From Terriglobus roseus (GTDB lineage Bacteria > Acidobacteriota > Terriglobia > Terriglobales > Acidobacteriaceae), in NCBI RefSeq assembly GCF_900105625.1, contig NZ_FNSD01000001.1, forward strand, positions 1,798,001-1,862,000: DNA of 64,000 nucleotides. The letters run 5' to 3'. The notes beneath the pieces were generated by a model that saw nothing but the letters and a program-made list of their open reading frames with translations, had not been told where the DNA came from and did not search any database. This document shows positions 36,972-46,047 of the stretch, one piece after another. The position numbers were made by a program, and so were the translations under genes. How positions within the stretch are numbered: position 1 is the stretch's first letter; each line of letters starts with the position of its first letter.

Positions 36972-38306
36972 TCAGTTCGCTTCCAGAACTTGAGCCGCCG
37001 CACGCAGGCCACTGCGAAGAGCTCCGTGAACAGTTCCCCAATGACCGGTGGTGTCGGTATGTTCGCCCGCGAAGAAGAGGGTCTTCTCGACGGGCAGCGA
37101 CATGCGTTCGGAGGCGTCGACCGCGCCCACCGGAACCCACGAATACGCTCCCAGTGCAAAAGGATCACGCTGCCAGTCATGGCTGTGATGCGAGACAAGC
37201 TGGTCGAGCACCTGATCCTGCGTGACACCGAAGATCCGGGCGAGATCGCCGCAGGCTATGTGTGCGATCTGGTGGTCGGTCAGGGCTGCGAAACGGTCCG
37301 CGGCGGGGCCGCCGCTCCACGCGGTCAGAACCGGGTCGAGGGATGGGAATCCCGTCCAGAAGACATGGAAGTGAGGCTCATCGGTACCGCCTAGCTCGGT
37401 CGGCAGAAGGAACGAAAGCTGCTGCAAAGCTTCGTGCTGCTGGCTTGCGATCTCCGCCCACCAGCGCGTACGGAAGACAAGGTTGATGCGGCAGACCTGC
37501 CCCATAGCCATACGCCTGGCATCTTCGATGACGTTCGCTGGTGAAGGTGTGAAGCGAACCGCATCGGCCTGCAGGACACCGAGCGGCAAGGTGATGATTG
37601 CGGTATCTGCCTCAAGCACTTCGCCCGATGTGAGCGTGATGCCAACGCGACCGGCAGACCATGTGACTTCATTCACATGGGCGCTGATACGGATCGAACC
37701 GCCCGCGCGGGCAAGCCGCTCTGCAAGAGCCTGTGGGAGACGGGCATAACCACCGCGCACATGTGATGCCCTGTCGCCGTTGATGCTGTCTTCAGCACGC
37801 TGCTGCAATGCCAGCGAACGCACGGAGATGCGGGATGCATCGGCAGCATTGAAGCCCTCAACATAGCTGGTAGCGCCTGACGCAAGCTTTTCGTTCGCGT
37901 CCTGTCGTGAAAGATAGTCACGGAAGCTGAGGTCTTCGGCGGGATGTTCCTCGCTCCACGACGTCATCTGCTCCAGCAGTGCGAATGGATCCTTGTCGTC
38001 CTCGTCCTCACTCTCGGCTTCGTCTTCTACGAAGAGTGAACCGTCGGGTGTGTAGTGAAAGTTGCTGCCGGTAAGTTCGAAGGTGGGGAGGTCAAGTTCT
38101 TGAAGAAGTGCGAGCAGTTCCGGCGGCTCGCCGTGGACGAACTCTGCACCAAGTTCAACGGTCGCGTCGCCGGCATGGGCGGTAAGGATGCGTCCACCTA
38201 CACGTTCCCGCGCCTCGAGGACGATGACGTCATAACCAGCTTTAGCAAGCCTCACCGCTGCAATCAGACCCGCAACACCGGCGCCAACAACTAGAACACT
38301 TTTCAC
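36972..38306 (-). CDS. Flavin amine oxidase (FAD-dependent)
   Basis: 444 residues from GTG 38306. FAD-binding VVGAGVAGLIAA (6-17) and EARERVGGR at the N-terminus, and a C-terminal FFAGEHT-x-TGHWGTVHGALRSG that closes the FAD site; the layout of monoamine/polyamine oxidases. Cytoplasmic, no signal peptide. Substrate cannot be told. Starts two bases after the stop of the CCA-enzyme gene, with its ribosome site inside that gene's end. Confidence 0.9.
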   Translation of the reverse strand: MKSVLVVGAGVAGLIAAVRLAKAGYDVIVLEARERVGGRILTAHAGDATVELGAEFVHGEPPELLALLQELDLPTFELTGSNFHYTPDGSLFVEDEAESEDEDDKDPFALLEQMTSWSEEHPAEDLSFRDYLSRQDANEKLASGATSYVEGFNAADASRISVRSLALQQRAEDSINGDRASHVRGGYARLPQALAERLARAGGSIRISAHVNEVTWSAGRVGITLTSGEVLEADTAIITLPLGVLQADAVRFTPSPANVIEDARRMAMGQVCRINLVFRTRWWAEIASQQHEALQQLSFLLPTELGGTDEPHFHVFWTGFPSLDPVLTAWSGGPAADRFAALTDHQIAHIACGDLARIFGVTQDQVLDQLVSHHSHDWQRDPFALGAYSWVPVGAVDASERMSLPVEKTLFFAGEHTDTTGHWGTVHGALRSGLRAAAQVLEAN

Positions 38307-38308
38307 GA

Positions 38309-39736
38309 CTACCGAACCCCGCTAACTTGCTGGCTTGCTGACTCGCTGGCCTGCTGCCTCTTGAGCAAATCGCGCAGCAGGTTGATCGCCTCGGCGCGCG
38401 AGCGGATACTGCCTTCCAATTGCGCATCTTCAATCTCGCTCAGAAGTTGTTTGAAGCGTGGGCCGGGTTTCAGGCCCGCGTCGATCAGGTCGCGGCCAGT
38501 CAATAGCAGCGCGGGCTTCCACTCTTCCACGGGTGCCGCTTCGAAGTGTTGCTTCGCGTAGTCATACATCCCCAGCAGGTTGTGCGAACTGGTGACGTCG
38601 AGCTTGTGCAGCGCGAGGTGCTCTGCAAAATTCTGAAGGCGGAAGAAGCGCTTCAGCGTGCTCTGCTTCATGTTTTTCACATCGCCAAAGCGCATGTGAT
38701 TGGCGACCAGCGCGACGATCTGATCGGTGTCCGCAGTCGAGAAACGCAGACGGTTCAGGATGGCGCGAGACATCGTCGCGCCGACATCTGCGTGGCCGTT
38801 GAAACGGATGCGTGGCTTCGGGTCGGCGGGATCGGGCGCGCGAAAGGTTGGCGGCTTGCCCACGTCGTGCAACAGAGCTGACCAAGCCAGAGTGGGCCTG
38901 GCACCTGCTTCCAGCTTTTCCAGCAGCATGAGGGTGTGAATCCACACATCCCCCTCTGGATGCCATTCCGGCGGCTGCTCGACGCCCCTCATCGCCCAAA
39001 CTTCCGGCAGGACGTATTCAAGCAAGCCACTCTCGTCCAGCAGCTCAAAGGCGCGGCGCGCATGACCTTCCGTCAGCATCTTCGTCAGTTCGTCGCGAAC
39101 GCGTTCATTGCTTACCTGGCTGATAGCTGCGGCCTGCTGCTGCATGGCTTGCATCGTCGAATGCTCGATCTCGAAGCCGAAGCGTGCGGCGAATCGCACC
39201 GCTCGCAGCATGCGCAGCTTGTCTTCGCGAAAGCGCCGTTCCGGGTCGCCGATGGCGCGCACGATGCCTGCGTGCAGATCGTCCTGGCCGCCGACGAAGT
39301 CAAGAACGCGGCTGGCGATGTTGTCTTCGGTCAGACCGATAGGGTCGAGCAGCATGCCGTTGATCGTGAAATCGCGGCGAACCACGTCTTCCTGCGGCGT
39401 GTCGGCATAGCTGATCTCGTCCGGGCGACGGCCGTCGGTGTATTCACCATCACTGCGGAAGGTAGCGACCTCGGTCTGCACTTCGCAACCGGCATCCTTG
39501 TTCGCGGTGCAGACGATCACCACGCCGAAGTGCATGCCGACCGAGAAGGTACGGTCAAATCCCATCAGCACCTTCTCCGGCGTCGCGGAGGTGGCAACGT
39601 CATAGTCCTTCGGCTCGATGCCAAGCAGCAGATCGCGCACACAACCGCCCGCGAAGTACGCGTCAAAGCCGCGTTCGCGCAAAGACCGCACGATGTGCAG
39701 CGCGGCCTGAAATCCCGGACTCTGGGCGAAGTTCAT
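38309..39736 (-). CDS. tRNA CCA-adding enzyme / poly(A) polymerase family, with HD domain
   Basis: 475 residues. Class II nucleotidyltransferase head: AGGCVRDLLLG (29-39) and DYDVATSAT (44-52) with the metal Asp pair; the RRDFTINGM template-strand motif; then an HD phosphohydrolase domain (LLHDVGKPP) as in the bacterial CCA/HD enzymes. It maintains tRNA 3' ends. The neighbouring tRNA encodes its CCA, so this enzyme would mainly do repair there. The last 15 residues come from an 8-bp tandem repeat and are not conserved-looking. Confidence 0.9.
   Translation of the reverse strand: MNFAQSPGFQAALHIVRSLRERGFDAYFAGGCVRDLLLGIEPKDYDVATSATPEKVLMGFDRTFSVGMHFGVVIVCTANKDAGCEVQTEVATFRSDGEYTDGRRPDEISYADTPQEDVVRRDFTINGMLLDPIGLTEDNIASRVLDFVGGQDDLHAGIVRAIGDPERRFREDKLRMLRAVRFAARFGFEIEHSTMQAMQQQAAAISQVSNERVRDELTKMLTEGHARRAFELLDESGLLEYVLPEVWAMRGVEQPPEWHPEGDVWIHTLMLLEKLEAGARPTLAWSALLHDVGKPPTFRAPDPADPKPRIRFNGHADVGATMSRAILNRLRFSTADTDQIVALVANHMRFGDVKNMKQSTLKRFFRLQNFAEHLALHKLDVTSSHNLLGMYDYAKQHFEAAPVEEWKPALLLTGRDLIDAGLKPGPRFKQLLSEIEDAQLEGSIRSRAEAINLLRDLLKRQQASESASQQVSGVR
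38321..38360. repeat. Five imperfect 8-bp tandem repeats in the CCA-enzyme 3' end
   Basis: GCTAACTT, GCTGGCTT, GCTGACTC, GCTGGCCT, GCTGCCTC in a row on the plus strand. The unit is not a multiple of three, so a change in copy number would shift the end of the CCA-enzyme gene and the leader of the amine-oxidase gene. Confidence 0.6.
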
Positions 39737-39870
39737 CGTAGTTTTAGATGACCCCTGGGACGGATGCGATGGGAGACAAATCTACCCCGAACGATGCAGG
39801 ATATGGCGAAAATTCTTCCCTTTTGCGGGACATCCTTCGCTGCTCGAGAAGCAATGCCGGTCTGTCTCGC

Positions 39871-39876
39871 TAGTAT
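39871..39876 (+). promoter_or_regulatory. Possible -10 box close to the tsaD start
   Basis: TAGTAT ends 6 bases before the GTG start at 39883, so a transcript would begin at or next to the start codon (leaderless or nearly so). No good ribosome site is present. No convincing -35 box. Confidence 0.3.
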
Positions 39877-39882
39877 AGGCAT

Positions 39883-40986
39883 GTGGGCAGTGGACTGATT
39901 CTGGGCATTGAAAGCTCGTGCGACGAGACGGCGGCCGCGGTGGTGCGCGGTGGCCGCGCAGTTCTGTCGAACGTCGTCGCGTCGCAGATGGAGATGCACG
40001 CGCTCTACGGCGGCGTGGTGCCCGAGCTGGCTAGCCGTGAGCATCTTCGGAACATTGTCCCCGTTGTGCGCGAGGCCTTGCGCGCCGCTCATGTGTCTGC
40101 TGAAGATCTCGATGCGATAGCCGTCACCGCCGGCCCCGGACTTGCCGGTGCGCTGCTGGTCGGTATCTCGTTCGCGAAGGCGTACGCGTTTGGTTTGAGC
40201 AAGCCCCTGATCGCCGTCAATCATCTCGAAGGACATATTCACGCGGTGCTGATGGACTCGGGTGCCCCGGCTGCGTTGCTTGCTTTGGTCGTCAGCGGCG
40301 GGCATACGCATCTGTACCTGGCAAATGAAAACGATGGCTCCTGGCGTTATCGCAATGTGGGCCGAACCGTGGACGATGCAGCGGGCGAGGCCTACGACAA
40401 GGTCGCGAAGCTGCTGGGTCTGGGCTATCCCGGTGGACCGTGGATCGACCGTTTGAGCGCGCATGGCAATCCGCTGGCGGTGCCCTTCCGTTTTGTCTCG
40501 ATCAACCGTGGGACCGAGGAGGAGCCGAGCTTTGACTTCTCCTTCAGCGGCATCAAGACGGCTGTGCTGCGGTACGTCGAGACGCACGGCATGAAGCCGG
40601 CGATCGAGGCCCGGCGTGCGGCGCTTGCGCGGATCGACCATCCCTCTCTGGAAGATGTGCTCGCACTTTGCGACGCGGAGACGCTGGATCTGATTGCGTC
40701 ATTTCAGTACGCGGTCGTCGGCAACCTGGTACGGCAGACCATGGCGGCGGCAGGGTACTTCGGAGCGAAACACATCGTGGTCTCCGGCGGCGTCGCGGCC
40801 AACCGCGCCTTGCGCGCACGATTTGCGGAAGTTGCCGACCTACGCGGACTTTCGGTGGACTTTCCCGCAGCAGCGCTATCGACTGACAATGCCGCCATGA
40901 TCGCCGCGGCAGCATGGCCGAAGCTGCGCCACGGTGAGTTCGCTGGTGCCGATCTGAACGCGACGCCGCAACTGCGTCTCGGCTAA
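39883..40986 (+). CDS. tsaD: tRNA N6-threonylcarbamoyl-adenosine synthase TsaD
   Basis: 367 residues from GTG 39883 (ATG 39881 is out of frame). GIESSCDETAAA (8-19), the metal motif HLEGHIHA (His114, His118), and SGGHTHL are all there: full TsaD of the Kae1/Qri7 family. Makes t6A37 on ANN-decoding tRNAs with TsaB, TsaC and TsaE (not in the window). No clear ribosome site. Confidence 0.95.
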   Translation: MGSGLILGIESSCDETAAAVVRGGRAVLSNVVASQMEMHALYGGVVPELASREHLRNIVPVVREALRAAHVSAEDLDAIAVTAGPGLAGALLVGISFAKAYAFGLSKPLIAVNHLEGHIHAVLMDSGAPAALLALVVSGGHTHLYLANENDGSWRYRNVGRTVDDAAGEAYDKVAKLLGLGYPGGPWIDRLSAHGNPLAVPFRFVSINRGTEEEPSFDFSFSGIKTAVLRYVETHGMKPAIEARRAALARIDHPSLEDVLALCDAETLDLIASFQYAVVGNLVRQTMAAAGYFGAKHIVVSGGVAANRALRARFAEVADLRGLSVDFPAAALSTDNAAMIAAAAWPKLRHGEFAGADLNATPQLRLG

Positions 40987-41115
40987 AAGCTCCTTGTTTC
41001 CGTAGACCGCAGGCTCCTCAGCTAGAATCAAGCTCGGACTGCGGCGGCATGACAGCGCGATTTGCGCATGGTTCCGGGCGCGCACGCAAGTCGCTGAAGG
41101 AACGACCCTCCTCGG

Positions 41116-42606
41116 ATGGCCATCGAACTCTTCAATACCCTGGGCAGCCGTATTGAGCCGCTTACGCCGTCGCGCGACAACACGCTGCGCATGTACTGCT
41201 GCGGCCCCACCGTGTATGACTACGGCCACATCGGAAATTTCCGCACTTTTCTGCATGTCGACGTGCTGCGGCGCACCGCGCGTCTGCAGGGTTTCGCGCT
41301 GAAGCACGTCATGAACATCACGGACGTGGATGACAAGATCATCCGCAACGCCGCACTTGCAGGCGTTCCGATCAACGAATACACCGCCAAGTTTGAGAAG
41401 GCCTTCTTCGAAGACATGGACGCGCTGGGCGTTGAACGGCCGGAAATCATCGCGCGCGCGACCGAGAATATCGGCGAGATGGTGAAGCTGATCGAACAGC
41501 TTGCCAGCGAAGACATCGCGTACAAGACAGAAGATGGATCGTGGTACTTCCGGATCGCCAAGTTCCCGGACTACGGCAAGCTCAGCGGCAAAGACCTTGA
41601 AGGCATGGAAGACGGCGCACGCGTCGATGTGGACGAGTATGAGAAGGACGCCGCGCGCGACTTCGCGCTCTGGAAGGCGGTAAAGCCAGGCGAAGCATCG
41701 TGGGAGACGGAGATCGGCACCGGCCGTCCGGGTTGGCACATTGAGTGCTCGGCCATGGCGATGAAGTACTTGGGACCGGACTTCGACGTACACGGCGGCG
41801 GCGAGGATCTGACGTTCCCGCACCACGAGAACGAAATTGCGCAGAGCGAGTCTGCCAGCCACCAGCCCTTTGCGCGGCACTGGTTCCACGTGCGCTTCCT
41901 GCTGGTGGAAGGCAAGAAGATGTCGAAGTCTGAGGGCAACTTCTACACGCTGCGCGACCTGCTGCTGAAGGGCTACCGCGCTTCGGCGATTCGCTTCCTT
42001 CTGATCAGCGTCCCCTATCGCCACCAGATGAACTTCACGTTTGAGGGGCTGACGGAGAGCGCAAACGCGATCGAGCGTTTGCGGACGTTTGCGCGGCGCG
42101 TCGATGCGGCTTCGAAGAATGCGGCACTGTCGGTTGAGCGCAACGAAGAGCTGGATGCACTGGTCGTGGACAAGCTGGCCGCCTACCAGGCAGCACTTCA
42201 GAACGATCTGAATACTGCCGAAGCTCGCGCCGCGGTCTTTGATGTAGTACGTGCGGCGAATATCACGCTGGACAATGGCACCTTCGGCCAAGGCAATGTG
42301 GAGCGGATTACGAAGCTGCTTGCGGACTTCGACACCGTCTTCGATGTATTGACGGATCGCGATGCCGCCATCAGCGAGGCCGCTGTCGCCTGGGCAACGT
42401 CGGAGGGCCGCAGCGATGAAGTTGCACCCGAGCTGCTGGCTGCACAGAGCATCACCGAAGAGCAAATTGAACAGCTCATCGCCGAGCGCACGGACGCACG
42501 GAAGCGCCGCAATTTTGCGCGAGGCGATGCCATTCGCAATGAGCTGATGGAGAAGGGCGTCGTCATTGAAGACGGTAAAGACGGCGTTACCTGGAAGCGA
42601 AAGTAG
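41116..42606 (+). CDS. cysS: Cysteinyl-tRNA synthetase
   Basis: 496 residues. Class I motifs: TVYDYGHIGNF (HIGH-type, about 32-42) and KKMSKSEGN (about 267-275, KMSKS). Zinc ligands Cys28, the later Cys in WHIECSAMAM, and the HHENE His-Glu are present. Charges tRNA-Cys. Complete; C-terminal DALR-like domain (AERTDARKRRNFARGDAIRNELMEKG). Follows tsaD after 129 bases. Confidence 0.97.
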   Translation: MAIELFNTLGSRIEPLTPSRDNTLRMYCCGPTVYDYGHIGNFRTFLHVDVLRRTARLQGFALKHVMNITDVDDKIIRNAALAGVPINEYTAKFEKAFFEDMDALGVERPEIIARATENIGEMVKLIEQLASEDIAYKTEDGSWYFRIAKFPDYGKLSGKDLEGMEDGARVDVDEYEKDAARDFALWKAVKPGEASWETEIGTGRPGWHIECSAMAMKYLGPDFDVHGGGEDLTFPHHENEIAQSESASHQPFARHWFHVRFLLVEGKKMSKSEGNFYTLRDLLLKGYRASAIRFLLISVPYRHQMNFTFEGLTESANAIERLRTFARRVDAASKNAALSVERNEELDALVVDKLAAYQAALQNDLNTAEARAAVFDVVRAANITLDNGTFGQGNVERITKLLADFDTVFDVLTDRDAAISEAAVAWATSEGRSDEVAPELLAAQSITEEQIEQLIAERTDARKRRNFARGDAIRNELMEKGVVIEDGKDGVTWKRK

Positions 42607-42738
42607 AGTTAATTACCAGTAATCAACAGGGGTAGCACAATCGGATACCCCCAATGCGAAATGCCGTCCGGCATTCGCGAATGGCGGCTCTATACTCCGC
42701 ACAGGCGTTTCGAATTAATCGCCGAAGGAGCACAATTC

Positions 42739-42996
42739 ATGGCGACCACGACCATTACCGTCGACGAATTCCAGGCACTTGAGCAGCGCGTCATGCGCAC
42801 AGTGGAACTGATCCGCGCAGAGCGCGAAGCACGCGCCAGCGCCGAGGCGGAAGTGGCTGCGATGAAAGAACTTTTGGACGTTGCCTCCAGCGAGAACTCT
42901 GCACTTACCGTGGAACTTGCGGGCCTGAAGCAGGAGCGGGAGCAGGTCAAGGGCCGCGTGGACGCAATGTTGAAGCAGCTGGACGACCTGGGATAA
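42739..42996 (+). CDS. Small coiled-coil protein upstream of zapA (ZapB-like)
   Basis: 85 residues from ATG 42739 (AAGGAG eight bases upstream). Almost entirely alpha-helical with heptads: RTVELIRAEREARASAEAEVAAMKELL, ALTVELAGLKQEREQVKGRVDAMLKQLDDL. Size, coiled-coil form and location right before zapA match the ZapB-type division helper. The call rests on context more than on motif conservation. Confidence 0.75.
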   Translation: MATTTITVDEFQALEQRVMRTVELIRAEREARASAEAEVAAMKELLDVASSENSALTVELAGLKQEREQVKGRVDAMLKQLDDLG

Positions 42997-43005
42997 GCAA
43001 GAGGT

Positions 43006-43341
43006 ATGGAGAACACAAATCCAGTTTCGGTGTCGGTCGAGATTTACGACCAGACGTATCATCTGCGCGGCATCGACCCTGCGCATATTGATCAGCTTGC
43101 GCGCATCGTCGACGGCAAGATGCGCGCAGTTTCGGCGCACGGAGCCACCGTCGATTCGCTGCGCGTAGCCGTTCTCGCCGCGTTGAACATCGCGGACGAA
43201 CTCACGGAGTTGCGTGCGCGCCATCGCGAACTGCTGGACTCACTTGACACCACGGAGACGACAAACCGCCGCCGTGCGAGTTCCTTGAGCAACATGCTGG
43301 ATGAAGCGTTGAGCGAACCCTATCACCGCATCGCCGTTTAG
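43006..43341 (+). CDS. zapA: Cell division protein ZapA
   Basis: 111 residues with the ZapA core: VSVEIYDQTYHLRG, HIDQLARIVDGKMR and LRVAVLAALNIADELTELRARH. ZapA tetramers bind and bundle FtsZ at the division site. Starts nine bases after the coiled-coil gene, so they form one unit, closed by a strong terminator. Confidence 0.93.
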   Translation: MENTNPVSVSVEIYDQTYHLRGIDPAHIDQLARIVDGKMRAVSAHGATVDSLRVAVLAALNIADELTELRARHRELLDSLDTTETTNRRRASSLSNMLDEALSEPYHRIAV

Positions 43342-43355
43342 GCGTGAGTCAACAT

Positions 43356-43392
43356 CAACAAAGGGCCGGGCACAATGCCCGGCCCTTTGTTG
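43356..43392 (+). terminator. Strong terminator after zapA
   Basis: A perfect 17-bp stem, CAACAAAGGGCCGGGCA (43356-43372) with TGCCCGGCCCTTTGTTG (43376-43392), and a three-base loop, 15 bases past the zapA stop. Confidence 0.85.
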
Positions 43393-43580
43393 TTGCTCAT
43401 GCCCGGCAACGGCAAGCAAGGTTCAGCGATGGGGCTTCCGCCAAGACGCTATTGCGGCGCCCCTTGCGCAGTGACCATGAACCCTTGTCTGACTGAAGTT
43501 CGGTCGCCAATCGAGCGCATCCAATGTTTGACAGCGTTCGGCCGGGCTTCACTCTCCTGCGCGCCGCTGGGAGGAACCAC

Positions 43581-44600
43581 ATGCCGCTCCTCACCCGAGG
43601 TCTTGCCCTCACTTTGCTTTCGCTGAGCGCTCTTTGCGCGATGGCGCAGAAATCATTACCGCACGAGCAGTCGATCCAGGTGAACGTCTTCACCACTCCG
43701 GAAGCAGCGGAAACTATAACGTCCCGGGACGTTCAGCTGCTGGATAATAAGCAGCCGCGTCCGATCGCGTCGCTGCACCGGGTCGGGTCAGCAGGCGATC
43801 CGGTGCATGTCATTGTGGTGCTGGATGCGGTGAATATCCCATACATCCGCATGGCCTACGAGCGCGAAGAGATTGAGAAATACTTCAAAGCGAATGGTGG
43901 CAAACTCTCCAATCCGACGACCTTTGCCGTCATTACTGACAGGTCGTCCGAGGTGCAGAAGGGCTTTACAACCGACGGCAACGGATTGAGTGCACTGCTG
44001 GAGACGTACCCCATCGGTCTGCGAGAGGTTCGTCGCGACCAGGGTATCTGGGGTGCGGATGAGCGCACGCAGATCTCACTCAAGGCACTGTCCGAGCTCA
44101 CCGAATTCGCTGCCAGCATTCCCGGCCAGAAGATGGTGCTTTGGGTTTCGCCCGGCTGGCCCCTGCTCACCGGTATTCGCATTGACCTGACCAACGCGCA
44201 ACATCAGGGCATCTTCCGCAGTGTCGTCGATTACTCCCGGCAGTTAAGGCTGGCCAAGGTGACGCTCTACAACATCAACCCGATTGGGCCGGAGGAAGAC
44301 CTTCTGCGGGCGAACTACTATGAGGACTTCGTCAAAGGCATTACAAAGTCACAAAACACGGACATAGCCGACCTGAGCCTGCAGGTGCTGGCCGTGCAGA
44401 GCGGTGGACAGACCATCACAGGCAACAGCGATGTCACTGGAAACCTGGCAAAGTGTGTTGCGGAGGCGCGTTCGATGTACGAACTGACCTTCACGCCAGC
44501 GCCTGCGGAACACGCAGATGAATTTCACCCTCTGCAGGTGACAATTGCGAAGACGGGCGTCACGGCACGCGCTCGCAATGGCTATTACGCGCAACCGTGA
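43581..44600 (+). CDS. VWFA-related secreted protein, degenerate MIDAS
   Basis: 339 residues from ATG 43581 (GGGAGG six bases upstream, so shorter than the longest frame). Signal peptide (to about 22, LCAMAQ), then the acidobacterial VWFA-related fold: VLDAVNIPY stands where a MIDAS D-x-S-x-S would be, so metal binding is probably lost. C-terminal TFTPAPAEHADEFHPLQVTI and VTARARNGYY are the family's closing strands. Likely a periplasmic or surface protein of unknown role, like the second VWFA gene at 48.3 kb. Confidence 0.8.
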   Translation: MPLLTRGLALTLLSLSALCAMAQKSLPHEQSIQVNVFTTPEAAETITSRDVQLLDNKQPRPIASLHRVGSAGDPVHVIVVLDAVNIPYIRMAYEREEIEKYFKANGGKLSNPTTFAVITDRSSEVQKGFTTDGNGLSALLETYPIGLREVRRDQGIWGADERTQISLKALSELTEFAASIPGQKMVLWVSPGWPLLTGIRIDLTNAQHQGIFRSVVDYSRQLRLAKVTLYNINPIGPEEDLLRANYYEDFVKGITKSQNTDIADLSLQVLAVQSGGQTITGNSDVTGNLAKCVAEARSMYELTFTPAPAEHADEFHPLQVTIAKTGVTARARNGYYAQP

Positions 44601-45015
44601 TGAGACGTTGTAGCGCGGACTGCACGCTATTTGCCTTTGCAGACGACGATTCACGCCGAGTTCATGGGTGTGGAAAGAGCAGTGTTGCTTGCCTTGCCAA
44701 CATGCGGGTCTCCGCGTAGCATCTGCAACAGATGACCGGCCTGCAAAGCAGGTGCGGGGAACAACGCCGGTTGAACCAATATCCATTGAACAGGGGTTCG
44801 GCTCGTATATATGGTTCGGTGTGCAGTGTCGGCCAGTCCCGAATGCCTAAAGAACCACGGCTGAATCCCACCGCTTAGTAGCGGGTTCACCGGCGCTTCC
44901 TTCACGGCCCAGTGGGTCGGTTTTCTTCCTCAGCAGTTGTGCGTCCTTTGCGATCCCAGGCAAGTCAGTGTTCTCTCGCCGAGGCCGCAACACTTCCCCG
45001 CCTACTTTCCCCTCG
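44601..45015. other. Gap of about 415 bases, nothing identified
   Basis: No frame here has a good start with a ribosome site or a recognisable product; the open frames on the minus strand end in low-information sequence. I see no tRNA and no clear terminator. It could hold degraded coding sequence or an RNA I cannot recognise. Confidence 0.5.
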
Positions 45016-45927
45016 CTACCGCTCGATGTATCGCCGCTCTCCTGCCGGGATCGCGAACGGCATGCGATTGCTCTCAGGCGGTATGGGGCAGGATGTGTGA
45101 GCGGAGAATGCGCACAGTGGATTGCGTGCCTGGTTGAAGTCGAGCACGACCTCTCCCGGCGCACTCAGCCCATGGTCCGGTAGCCGAGCATCCAGGAATC
45201 TTCCGCCCTGGTAGGTTGTCGTGCGACTCGTCCTGTCCTTGAAGACGAAGAACAACGGCTTCTCGCGGCCCTGGTAGACGCTGGGCTCCAATCGGACAGT
45301 GCGACCGTTCACCGTGAACTCCGCCACGCCGTACGACGTGTCTTCATTCACCTGTCCAAGGATATTGGCGACGCGCAGCACCTGCGGTTTTGGGTACGGT
45401 ATCCATTTGGCGACGATGCGATAACGACCATCGGGAGCGTACCAGCGAAGGCCGTGGAAGGCGAGCAGTTCTGGCGCGCGGAGATCTCGTCCAACCAGGA
45501 AGAAACCAAACTTGTGCCGGAGAACGAAGTTCACGCTCCCTTCGACGAAAGTCGGCGAAGTGCCCTCCGCATCGAAGACCACAGTGCCTGACGCAGCTGG
45601 TTTGCCACCGATGAACAGGTCGCTCGGGAAGCCACCTGAGGGCGGCACAAACTCGATCTGCTCACCATGAAGGCGCACTACGCCCAGATTCGGCGCGACG
45701 TGATCCAGATGAATCCTGCTCCCTGCGGCCGAGCCGATGGTCGTATCGCCGTCTCTCAGTTTCTCCAGTGAAACCATGCCGAGGGCGCTCTGCGGGCCTT
45801 GTAGGACCTTCGCCTGAAGTTCACGGAACTGCTGAATTTCTTCCCGTTCTGCCGGCGATAACGCCTGCACACCTGCGAGCGCCGTGAGCGGCACCAGCAA
45901 CAAAGCTACAAAAGCCTGAAACTTCAT
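45016..45927 (-). CDS. DUF1684 protein, secreted
   Basis: 303 residues from ATG 45927 (AAGGAAG upstream). Signal peptide (to about 20), then the DUF1684 domain: WIPYPKP, TTYQGGRFLDA, and the hallmark FNQARNPLCAFSAHTSCPIP with the PPESNRMPFAIPAGER end. Function unknown in the literature I know; the conserved Asn/Cys/Pro cluster suggests a fixed structural or metal site. Divergent from the Lgt-like gene. Confidence 0.85.
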   Translation of the reverse strand: MKFQAFVALLLVPLTALAGVQALSPAEREEIQQFRELQAKVLQGPQSALGMVSLEKLRDGDTTIGSAAGSRIHLDHVAPNLGVVRLHGEQIEFVPPSGGFPSDLFIGGKPAASGTVVFDAEGTSPTFVEGSVNFVLRHKFGFFLVGRDLRAPELLAFHGLRWYAPDGRYRIVAKWIPYPKPQVLRVANILGQVNEDTSYGVAEFTVNGRTVRLEPSVYQGREKPLFFVFKDRTSRTTTYQGGRFLDARLPDHGLSAPGEVVLDFNQARNPLCAFSAHTSCPIPPESNRMPFAIPAGERRYIER

Positions 45928-46047
45928 TTCGAACTTCCTTCCGGGTACAACCGGCAAGCACCGTGTCATCCCGCACAACTGGACCGTGAAACGCACATCT
46001 GACGCATGAACCGCACAATCAACGTCTCACAAGTATCCTTACTAAAG

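Noticed and set aside
40876-42465. A 529-codon minus-strand frame across cysS
   Set aside because: cysS has both class I signatures; the opposite frame has no recognisable domain.
43342-43580. Possible 6S RNA after zapA, as in E. coli
   Set aside because: A strong terminator begins 15 bases after the zapA stop, leaving no room in the same unit, and I saw no 6S-like long hairpin beyond it.
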